Below are positions 57,062 to 64,000 of a stretch of 64,000 bases of DNA, piece after piece. The translations under genes and the position numbers were made by a program. The notes beneath the pieces were generated by a model that saw only the letters and a program-made list of their open reading frames with translations, ran no database searches and was not told the origin of the DNA. The stretch lies in NCBI RefSeq assembly GCF_000747665.1, contig NZ_BBKT01000015.1:107685-171684 (forward strand), in the 5' to 3' direction. Numbering within the stretch: position 1 is the first letter of the stretch; each line of letters begins with the position of its first letter. The DNA is from Thermoanaerobacterium saccharolyticum. Its GTDB lineage: Bacteria > Bacillota > Thermoanaerobacteria > Thermoanaerobacterales > Thermoanaerobacteraceae.

Positions 57062-57574
57062 ATGGTAAACAGTACATCACCCAAAAAATTTGACGCAAAA
57101 TTTATAACAAGAACCGCTATTTTACTGGCATTCACTATAATCATACAATTCATCAAGATGCCGCAGCTTGTAACAGGTTCAATCGTAAATGCGATGCTTA
57201 TTGTATCAGCTTATTTCGTAGGAATCTGGTCTGGCATCACAATAGGGCTTTTGACGCCAATTATCGCGTTTTTAGTAGGACTTATGGGCTTTCCAATACT
57301 TATACCATTTATAATGATTGGAAATGCACTGTACGTAGTGCTTTTCTCGGCTATTAAAAACAACATCATAGGCATGATAGTAGGTGCAGTTGTAAAATTT
57401 TTATGGCTTGCAGCTTCCGTAAAGTACATCCTCGTAATGTTTGGCATCAAAGTCCCGCAAAAGATTGCAGCAGCCTTTACATTCCCGCAGTTAGCTACTG
57501 CTATAATCGGTGGAATACTATCCATCTTTTTAATATTCATCCTGACAGGCTATTTCAATAAATCAAAGGAGTAG
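57062..57574 (+). CDS. ECF-type transporter S-component-like membrane protein
   Basis: The protein has 170 residues behind GGAGGTGA. Five or six hydrophobic segments and the block TGSIVNAMLIVSAYFVGIWSG, TPIIAFLVGLMG and FIMIGNALYVVLF are in keeping with S components of energy-coupling factor vitamin importers. The substrate cannot be assigned. No ECF ATPase or T component is adjacent, as is usual for group II systems. Confidence 0.65.
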   Translation: MVNSTSPKKFDAKFITRTAILLAFTIIIQFIKMPQLVTGSIVNAMLIVSAYFVGIWSGITIGLLTPIIAFLVGLMGFPILIPFIMIGNALYVVLFSAIKNNIIGMIVGAVVKFLWLAASVKYILVMFGIKVPQKIAAAFTFPQLATAIIGGILSIFLIFILTGYFNKSKE

Positions 57575-57591
57575 GTGGTATATCCCTACTC

Positions 57592-58785
57592 CTACTCAAT
57601 TGCTTCAACGTTTTTTAAATTGCTAATTTTATTTGACACCCTTAAGATGTACTCTATCAAAAAGCTTTCTTCATATCTTAAAAGCTTCGAATCCACGTTT
57701 TCTATAGTATCTGTAAACCAATGATAATTTTTTATAGATCCGTCTTCATCCATGGATAAAAACGCTATAGCGTCGAATCCATTTGCTAAAACAGGCAGTG
57801 CATCTGTGGGCAAAAGCAGGTTTCTCCTTCTCTGAACCGTATTTTTTGGATACTCTTTTGCCATAAGATCTGCAACGTCTAAAAGCATTTTGCCTGCTTT
57901 CCTGTATATTAACATGCCTTCTCCTTCAAGGTATGTCAACTTTCCTGCTCCAAGGTTATCCAGTATTACAAACTGCGTATCACTGTTTAAAAGCCTTCTA
58001 TGCTTTTTTAAGAAATATTTCATTCCCCTTTCGCCAGTCTCTTCGCTGCCTGTAAAGAGGAAAACCAGTTGCACATCATCAGGAAATTTATCTTTGTTGT
58101 TTGCATAGTGATCTGCAATTGCTAATGCCAAAGATACGCCAGAACCATTGTCATTAGCGCCATTTGTGTACTTCCCGCCTAACTGGCATATAAGCAAAAA
58201 TACAATCATTGCAAAAGTTATAAGTATGCCTAATCCCAATAAAGCATTTGATACAAAAGAAATGTTCATCACTTTAAGTGCGATACCCAATGGTATAAGG
58301 GCAAATCCAACATACCCAACATTGAAAATCATTTTTAATCTGCCAACAATCTTTGGGCTGAACATTAGACTTCCTTTTTGTGTATCAATGTGGGCAGATA
58401 TGATTATTTTCTTTTTATCGTTTTTCTCAAACTTTGTGAATACGTTTTTGGATCTGTGCTTAGGCATTATGCTTGTTTCAAAAGACCTGCCGCTTGACTC
58501 TAAAATCAGCAAAAATACTGCAATAAGAGAAACTATAAGCTCCACAATATTTAAAAATTTATCGTATACAAGCGATGCTGCTCCCATGATGAAAAGAAGG
58601 ACACCAAATTGAAGAGGCAGAATGTAGAGATTGTCTCGTGTTGCTTTAAATTCCTGTACACCCACATCATAGCCTAAACTTTTAAGCTTTTCTGCGATGT
58701 AGTCTGCTGCCTTTCTTTCATTTTTTGTGGCTGAACCACGGTGCTCAAACCTTGAAATCTCTTTTAAGTAATCCATACTTTTCAT
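57592..58785 (-). CDS. M28-family membrane metallopeptidase
   Basis: The protein has 397 residues behind GGGGGCG. Zinc ligands and catalytic residues can be placed in IISAHIDTQKGS (His, Asp), GANDNGSGVSLAL (bridging Asp), LFTGSEETGERG (catalytic Glu-Glu), FVILDNLGAGKLTY (Asp) and NYHWFTDTIEN (His). Between the N-terminal domain and the peptidase core are hydrophobic segments (60-100 and 160-205), so it is an aminopeptidase-like enzyme with internal membrane helices. It probably trims peptides at or near the membrane; exact substrates are unknown. Confidence 0.85.
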   Translation of the reverse strand: MKSMDYLKEISRFEHRGSATKNERKAADYIAEKLKSLGYDVGVQEFKATRDNLYILPLQFGVLLFIMGAASLVYDKFLNIVELIVSLIAVFLLILESSGRSFETSIMPKHRSKNVFTKFEKNDKKKIIISAHIDTQKGSLMFSPKIVGRLKMIFNVGYVGFALIPLGIALKVMNISFVSNALLGLGILITFAMIVFLLICQLGGKYTNGANDNGSGVSLALAIADHYANNKDKFPDDVQLVFLFTGSEETGERGMKYFLKKHRRLLNSDTQFVILDNLGAGKLTYLEGEGMLIYRKAGKMLLDVADLMAKEYPKNTVQRRRNLLLPTDALPVLANGFDAIAFLSMDEDGSIKNYHWFTDTIENVDSKLLRYEESFLIEYILRVSNKISNLKNVEAIE

Positions 58786-58895
58786 AATATTCGCCCCCCT
58801 AACTATATATTTCTACAGACATCTCAATATTCCTTCAATAATTTTTTCCTATGAGTTGATACATTATTCACAATAGCAATATTATATTGTAAAAG

Positions 58896-58925
58896 AAAAG
58901 ATGGCTACATACATAGCCATCTTTT
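58896..58925 (-). terminator. Terminator after the PBP1A gene
   Basis: AAAAGATGGCTA and TAGCCATCTTTT form a 12-bp stem just before the stop codon's downstream side. T-rich on the minus-strand exit. Confidence 0.75.
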
Positions 58926-58928
58926 GCT

Positions 58929-61499
58929 TTAGTGTCCAAGTATAGAATTTATTATATTCCCAATGCCCTTTTGATTCGTAGTAGAATTTCCTTGCCCACT
59001 GCTATTAGTATTACTGCTATTTGTACCGCTATTGCTTTGCCCGCCATTGCTGGATGTGCTGCTTTGTCCGGTGCTTTCAGTGTTTGTATTCCCTGGTTCC
59101 GTACCATTTGTTGGAGCAGTAGTATCACCGCTATTGGTTGATGGATTCCCGGTTTGTGAGCCATTGTCATTCTGATTATTTCCCGGCAATACATCGCTTC
59201 CACTATCTGACTGTGTAGGCAATACGTATTTGCCGTCAGCAGCGTATGCATTCTGTCCTGGCGTCCTGCCTGGCGGATTGATAAACACCTCTTGTTTCAC
59301 AAGGAAAGGCGGCGTCCAGGAAGATGCCAGTTTTCCTGTCAATGTATCTATCTGAGCTGACACGTGAACAGTGCAGTACTCTGTAGGCTGTGTGCCGACA
59401 GCAAACATCTCAGTATATGTCCTGTCTCCTCTCGGATCTTCTCTGCATAGATCTGTCGGTAAATCGCCAGAATCTTTGCAGACCGTCTCATATACTATTC
59501 CAGATGGTTTGTCTGTAAAATGTGTCGGTGGAAGATTTTGATGTATTTGTGACATGACAGTCCTCCACATCTGAGCAGGGAAAGTACCACCTACCTGCGG
59601 CACACCGTAATTTTTCACAGGGTTATTCGATGATGGATAACCCATCCACACAGTGCCAACATAGTAAGGCGTAAAACCAGAGAACCAAATGTTGCCTGAA
59701 TTCTCAGATGTGCCTGTCTTGCCTGCTACATCCATATTAGAAAGCTTTGCGGCAGTACCTGTTCCATGATCTACAACGTCCATCATCATACTTCTCAATA
59801 TATAAGCATTTTGCTCACTTAGCACTACATGCTCTTCAGGTTTATTGTCTACTAATACTTTCCCTGTTGAATCTGTAATTTTTGTAAAAGTAATCGGACT
59901 TATATACATGCCTTTATTGGCAATTGCTCCATAAGCAGCCGCTTCTTGTATCGGTGTGATACCTTGGCTTAAACCGCCTAACGCCAATGCTGGAAGGTAC
60001 ATATCGTTTTTAGTTATGTCAAGTCCGAATTTTTTTCCGTAACTTGCAGATACATTTATGCCTATTTTGTTGACCACCTGCACAGCAGGCACATTCAATG
60101 AATCTGTAATTGCTTCTCTTAGGGTCACTAAACCATGGTAATAATTGCTTTCATAGTTGTGGGGCGTATACGGCTTTGCACCAGGAAGCGTAAATGTGGT
60201 AGGAACGTCATCTACAACTGTAGCAGCAGTAAGACCACTTTGCAGTGCAGGTCCATACACAGTCAAGGGCTTTATGGATGACCCTGGCTGCCTCTTTGAG
60301 TCAGCGAAACTTATGCCTCTTGTGACATATTTAAAGTCATTTGTATTTCTACCGCCTACAATGCCCTTGATTTCTCCAGTCTTCCAATCTATAACTACCA
60401 TAGCGCCCTGTACAGCCTCTTTTGTAGTTGGATCTACAGGGAAAAGCTTCGGATTTTTAAACGCATTTTCCATTATCGTCTGTATATTGGAATCCATTGT
60501 TGAATATATCCTAAGTCCGCCATTATATATTTGATTTAATGCCTCCGAACGAGTGATTCCTAACTTTTTGACAAGAGCATCCGTAGCATCATTTATGACT
60601 TGATCTATAAAATAACCATGGCTATACGTCGACAAATTGAGATTCTTGAAAACGAAATTAAGCTTTTCATTGATGGCACTATTATACTGTTCTTGTGTAA
60701 TAAATCCTTGTTTCAGCATTTCACTCAAAACAAGGTGTTGTCTCTCTGTCGCTTGCTGTATATTGGAATCAGGCGAGTACATAGAAGGATTATTAGTAAT
60801 GCCGGCAATCATAGCACATTCTGCAAGATCTAACTGACTTACATCCTTGCCAAAATACTGAAGGGCTGCTGCTTGAACACCATACGCATTTATATGTGGG
60901 CCACCCAAATAAATGGTATTAAGATATGCTTCAAGTATCTGCTTTTTCGTGTACTTCTGCTCTAATTGCCACGCTAATACAGCCTCTTGAATCTTTCTCG
61001 TCAATGTCTTTTCATCCGTAAGCATAGTATTCTTGACAAGCTGCTGTGTTATAGTGCTGGCACCTTCCACAGGTTTGCCACCAGCTTTTATGTCAACCAA
61101 AAGTGCCCCAATTATCCTCTTAGGATCAATACCTAAGTTATTCTTGTAAAATCTTTGATCCTCTATGGCCACAACGGCATTTTGTAAATTTTCAGGAATT
61201 TTATCTATAGAAACCCAAAGTCTGTTATCAGAACCGTGTAAAATAGCAGCTTGACTCCAGCTTCCATCGCTGTTTTTCACATATACTATGGACGACTGCT
61301 TCATCTTCGTCAAGGCATCCTGCGACAGTGGAGGCGTATTTTTGATTATAGCTAAAACTTTGCCGCCAACAGCGCCAATGCCTGCTAACAGCAATATAAT
61401 GACACCCCACAGCACAACATTGAAGACTTTCTTAAAGGCGCTTTTACTTTTTTTCTTTTTATTTCTATCACTACGCCTAAGTTGTGTATTATTCTCCAT
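58929..61499 (-). CDS. Class A penicillin-binding protein (PBP1A-like)
   Basis: The protein has 856 residues from ATG 61499 behind GAGGGG. A basic cytoplasmic tail and one membrane helix (VFNVVLWGVIILLLAGIGAV) lead to a GT51 glycosyltransferase domain (VVAIEDQRFYKNNLGIDPKR, GASTITQQLVKN, QILEAYLNTIYLG) and a transpeptidase domain with SxxK in RQPGSSIKPL, SLN in TDSLNVPAVQ and KTGT in AGKTGTSENS. The last about 90 residues are a low-complexity Ser/Thr/Asn/Gly/Gln tail. It polymerises and crosslinks peptidoglycan outside the membrane. Confidence 0.95.
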   Translation of the reverse strand: MENNTQLRRSDRNKKKKSKSAFKKVFNVVLWGVIILLLAGIGAVGGKVLAIIKNTPPLSQDALTKMKQSSIVYVKNSDGSWSQAAILHGSDNRLWVSIDKIPENLQNAVVAIEDQRFYKNNLGIDPKRIIGALLVDIKAGGKPVEGASTITQQLVKNTMLTDEKTLTRKIQEAVLAWQLEQKYTKKQILEAYLNTIYLGGPHINAYGVQAAALQYFGKDVSQLDLAECAMIAGITNNPSMYSPDSNIQQATERQHLVLSEMLKQGFITQEQYNSAINEKLNFVFKNLNLSTYSHGYFIDQVINDATDALVKKLGITRSEALNQIYNGGLRIYSTMDSNIQTIMENAFKNPKLFPVDPTTKEAVQGAMVVIDWKTGEIKGIVGGRNTNDFKYVTRGISFADSKRQPGSSIKPLTVYGPALQSGLTAATVVDDVPTTFTLPGAKPYTPHNYESNYYHGLVTLREAITDSLNVPAVQVVNKIGINVSASYGKKFGLDITKNDMYLPALALGGLSQGITPIQEAAAYGAIANKGMYISPITFTKITDSTGKVLVDNKPEEHVVLSEQNAYILRSMMMDVVDHGTGTAAKLSNMDVAGKTGTSENSGNIWFSGFTPYYVGTVWMGYPSSNNPVKNYGVPQVGGTFPAQMWRTVMSQIHQNLPPTHFTDKPSGIVYETVCKDSGDLPTDLCREDPRGDRTYTEMFAVGTQPTEYCTVHVSAQIDTLTGKLASSWTPPFLVKQEVFINPPGRTPGQNAYAADGKYVLPTQSDSGSDVLPGNNQNDNGSQTGNPSTNSGDTTAPTNGTEPGNTNTESTGQSSTSSNGGQSNSGTNSSNTNSSGQGNSTTNQKGIGNIINSILGH

Positions 61500-61625
61500 A
61501 ACATATCCCCTCAAAAAATATTTAATACTAATATTATACCATATCATATTATATCATATTTTATTTTCAGACAAATGTCGAAATTATTAAAAAATAATTA
61601 AAAATCATGGCTGACGTAAGTTGTA

Positions 61626-62684
61626 CTATTGTACATACATCATTATTTCTTTTAAAATATCCTGTAGCGGCACTTGAACATCATATAGCTTAGCTTCAAA
61701 AACTGCTTTTGGCATTCCATAAACAACGCATGTCTCTTCGGATTCAATAATGACATGCCCTCCATATTTTTTTACTGATTTACATCCGGCAAGGCCATCA
61801 TTACCCATTCCAGTAAGTATAGCAGCTAATAGATGATCTTTATAAATAGGCGCTGCAGAATTTAACGTAACATCAATTGATGGTTTGTATAAAATATTAT
61901 CATTTGAGCTGTCTATAATTTTAAAAACAACTTTATTATCACTTTTCAAGTGCAAAGTAGTTTGAAATCCTGACGGAGCAATATAAATATTGCCAGCCTG
62001 TAAAATTTCCTCATCCTCTGCTTCTTTTACATGAAGTTGGCAAAACGAATCAAATCTCTCAGCTAGAGACTTAGTAAAACCGGGTGGCATGTGTTGGAGA
62101 ACAAGTACGGGAACAGGCAAATCTGATGGAAAATTTGGCAGTATAGATTGTAAAGCAACTGGTCCTCCTGTAGATGTACCTATGATAATTATATTTACTT
62201 TTGCCTTTGGTTTATCATTGCTAAACTCTCTTTTATTAACTATTTCGTCTTTGTTAATTTCTAAACATTGTTTTTGTACTTTTTTGCTTTCTATAATATT
62301 TATCAACTTATTTATAAAATTATCGATAAGCTTATCGTCAACATCTTGTTTGATTAATTCGCTTTTTAGAAAAAAATCTTCTGCACCTGCTTCTAGCGCT
62401 TCTATAGTGGGTTCAGCACCTTCCTCTGTATAATTGCTCAACATAACAATGGGTATATCATACAATTTTTTAATCTTTTTAAGAGCTATAATACCATCCA
62501 AATTAGGCATTTCAATATCCATAGTTATTATATCTGGATTAAGATTTTGAACTTTTTCTATCGCTTCATATCCATCTCTAGCGATTCCTACAACAGAAAG
62601 TTTAGGGTTCTTTTCTATAATTTTAGTAATACACTTTCTCATAAAAGACGAATCATCTACAACTAAAACACCAAACTTTTCCAC
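61626..62684 (-). CDS. cheB: Chemotaxis protein-glutamate methylesterase CheB
   Basis: The protein has 352 residues. The N-terminal receiver domain has the phosphorylated Asp in PDIITMDIEMPNLDG and Lys in FFLKSEL. The C-terminal methylesterase has the catalytic triad regions IIIGTSTGGPVALQ (Ser), VLQHMPPGFTKSLAERFD (His) and ILTGMGNDGLAG (Asp). It removes methyl groups from chemoreceptors when phosphorylated by CheA. It starts 4 nt after cheR. Confidence 0.95.
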   Translation of the reverse strand: MEKFGVLVVDDSSFMRKCITKIIEKNPKLSVVGIARDGYEAIEKVQNLNPDIITMDIEMPNLDGIIALKKIKKLYDIPIVMLSNYTEEGAEPTIEALEAGAEDFFLKSELIKQDVDDKLIDNFINKLINIIESKKVQKQCLEINKDEIVNKREFSNDKPKAKVNIIIIGTSTGGPVALQSILPNFPSDLPVPVLVLQHMPPGFTKSLAERFDSFCQLHVKEAEDEEILQAGNIYIAPSGFQTTLHLKSDNKVVFKIIDSSNDNILYKPSIDVTLNSAAPIYKDHLLAAILTGMGNDGLAGCKSVKKYGGHVIIESEETCVVYGMPKAVFEAKLYDVQVPLQDILKEIMMYVQ

Positions 62685-62688
62685 TATA

Positions 62689-63501
62689 TCATCCCTTTCT
62701 TTTATAATAGAAAACGGAAGGCTTATGGATTACTTCAAATCCACTGTGAATACCAGTTATTGACTCAGCATGACCTAGTAACAAGTAACCGCCAGGATTT
62801 AAAATTCTATAAAAATCGTTGATTATTTTTCGAATTGCATATTCATCAAAATATATTAAAACATTCCTGCAAAATATAATATCACATTTACCTATTTTCT
62901 CTTCAAGATCGTTATCCAAAAGATTTATTCTCTTAAATTCCACCATTTTGGTAATTTCATCTTTAACTTTATAGTATTCTCCATGATCTATAAAAAATTT
63001 GTCATATACATCTTTAGTAGTTCTCCTAAATGATAATGAATTTTTCTTATAAAGACCTTTTTTGGCTCTTTCTAATACCATTTTATTAATGTCTGTCGCT
63101 ATAATTTGAACTTCATGGTCCTTAAATAAACCGCTATCTTCAATTAACATACCGATTGTGTACGGCTCTTCACCCGTCGAACAGGCAGCAGACCATATAC
63201 GTATATTATTGTTTGCAGAATTAATATATTCAGGCAAAATTGAGTTCTTAAATTCTTCTAGTAAATTTTCTTCTCTAAAAAAATATGTTTCATTCACAGT
63301 TATTAATTCTATTAATACATCCAATTCTTCTGGTTCCATTTTGATATAGCCAAAATATTCCCAAACAGATAGCCCTAATTCTTTAATCCTTGCTTCAATT
63401 TTCATCTTGAGATTGTTTAAATTGTTTTTATAATCAATTCCACAAAAATCGTATATATAATTCGCCAAATCCCCTAAATAATTCTGTTCATTTGTTATCA
63501 T
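62689..63501 (-). CDS. cheR: Chemotaxis protein methyltransferase CheR
   Basis: The protein has 270 residues. The N-terminal helical CheR_N region is followed by a SAM-dependent methyltransferase with TVNETYFFREENLLEEF, IRIWSAACSTGEEPYTIGMLI, IIATDINKMVLERAKKGLY, CDIIFCRNVLIYFD and NPGGYLLLGHAESI. It methylates receptor glutamates from SAM, opposing CheB encoded next. It is preceded by a chemoreceptor gene on the same strand. Confidence 0.95.
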   Translation of the reverse strand: MITNEQNYLGDLANYIYDFCGIDYKNNLNNLKMKIEARIKELGLSVWEYFGYIKMEPEELDVLIELITVNETYFFREENLLEEFKNSILPEYINSANNNIRIWSAACSTGEEPYTIGMLIEDSGLFKDHEVQIIATDINKMVLERAKKGLYKKNSLSFRRTTKDVYDKFFIDHGEYYKVKDEITKMVEFKRINLLDNDLEEKIGKCDIIFCRNVLIYFDEYAIRKIINDFYRILNPGGYLLLGHAESITGIHSGFEVIHKPSVFYYKRKG

Positions 63502-63527
63502 ATTTGTTCATCCCCTAAACAAAAATT

Positions 63528-63561
63528 GTACTACTGAAGAATGGAACTTCTTCAATAGTAC
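63528..63561 (-). terminator. Stem-loop between chemoreceptor and cheR
   Basis: GTACTACTGAAGAA and TTCTTCAATAGTAC pair over 14 bp with one mismatch and a 6-nt loop. It lies in the receptor-cheR gap and has no clear T-tail on the minus strand, so it may only attenuate or protect the upstream mRNA. Confidence 0.5.
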
Positions 63562-63569
63562 AGAGCATA

Positions 63570-64000
63570 TCATATTTCAAAGCCTCTTAATATATTTTTT
63601 ATTTGTTCTACATTGCTAAGAAGTTCCTCAGTAGTATCGATAGATTTTTCAACATCTTTTCCATTTAAACTTAATAAAGTGCTAAATTCTTTCACAAATG
63701 CCGTGACTTGATTAAATTCTGAAAATTGTTTTTTAATTAACTTTTCAATTTGTTCTGCTTGTTTATTTATAACATTTGAATTGTTCATTTCTTCGCCGAT
63801 ATTTGCATTTATTTCTTTTGCGGCTACCGCTATCTGTCTTACTTGTTCTCTTGCATTATTTACTCCTTGTACTATCTCTTCTACTCCTTTTGCTTGCTCT
63901 TTTGTCGCTTGACTTACCTGTTCTGCTTGGTTTGTTATATTTTCTACCGCTTCTACTATGTTTTGCCCTTGATTTCTTTGCTCTTTTGCGGCTGCTGCTA
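63570..64000 (-). CDS. Methyl-accepting chemotaxis protein, C-terminal part (cut by window end)
   Basis: The frame is open from the window edge. It reads EQRNQGQNIVEAVENITNQA, KEQAKGVEEIVQGVNNAREQ and IAVAAKEINANIGEEM, a heptad-rich coiled coil of the MCP signalling region, and ends GFEI. The annotated ATG at 63788 is internal. The sensory part lies outside. Coupled to cheR and cheB, it is a likely target of both. Confidence 0.85.
   Translation of the reverse strand, partial: AAAAKEQRNQGQNIVEAVENITNQAEQVSQATKEQAKGVEEIVQGVNNAREQVRQIAVAAKEINANIGEEMNNSNVINKQAEQIEKLIKKQFSEFNQVTAFVKEFSTLLSLNGKDVEKSIDTTEELLSNVEQIKNILRGFEI

Noticed and set aside
1..64000. tRNA, rRNA or CRISPR arrays.
   Set aside because: No cloverleaf, conserved rRNA block or regularly spaced short repeat was found by reading.

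Overview
The window is AT-rich, densely packed Firmicute DNA. A SpoIID-type protein, the spore protein Tlp, a leuS T-box, FeoA/FeoB, PRD/sigma-54 sugar-PTS control and GAF regulators point to an endospore-forming, sugar-fermenting anaerobe of the Clostridia. The gene set and protein style resemble Thermoanaerobacterium or its relatives; this is inference from recognition, as no search was run. No rRNA, tRNA or CRISPR array was seen.

Layout. 1-1.7 kb: an Lrp/AsnC regulator overlapping an aminotransferase. 1.7-3.95 kb: a feoAB ferrous-iron operon with a Fur box and a small Cys-rich FeoB partner. 4.0-4.6 kb: a PAP2 phosphatase. 4.6-7.7 kb: a Fur-family regulator and a zinc/manganese-type ABC importer behind a strong sigma-A promoter. 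7.8-27.4 kb: an accessory region holding a lipoprotein, a SpoIID-like protein, two nearly identical GAF-LuxR regulators lying in 1-kb direct repeats, and between them a broken RiPP (modified peptide) locus. That locus has a three-Cys precursor peptide, two radical-SAM maturase remnants, two FtsX-type ABC efflux/immunity pairs and an exporter destroyed by a nonsense codon, a deletion and an IS200/IS605 element. An IS110 fossil, small membrane proteins and a permuted papain-like hydrolase follow. 27.4-32.2 kb: dusB and a giant double-domain nucleotidase with SH3 repeats. 32.7-37.6 kb: a MurNAc uptake and recycling operon (RpiR regulator, EIIA, MurP, MupG, MurQ). 37.7-45.2 kb: a cellobiose-type PTS operon under a LevR-like activator with a textbook sigma-54 promoter. 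45.3-47.8 kb: an oxidoreductase and a GH1 glycosidase. 48-52.9 kb: an amino-acid permease, an OppA-like lipoprotein and a Pit phosphate transporter. 53-56.9 kb: tlp, leuS with its T-box, and a DUF4309-type protein. 57-61.5 kb: an ECF S-type protein, an M28 peptidase and PBP1A. 61.6-64 kb: cheB, cheR and the end of a chemoreceptor.

A pervasive feature is that seven genes (feoB, the metal ABC ATPase, a radical SAM gene, an FtsX permease, murQ, a MupG paralogue and pit) each carry one extra base in an A/T run of 7-9 nt. Removing one base restores the family sequence every time. This looks like a sequencing or assembly artefact, or less likely slippage-tolerant genes. Two further genes (SpoIID-like, APC permease) have single-base losses.

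The most interesting biology is the RiPP island. In the assembled state the maturase and exporter are broken, while the precursor, the efflux/immunity ABC genes and two copies of the putative regulator remain.
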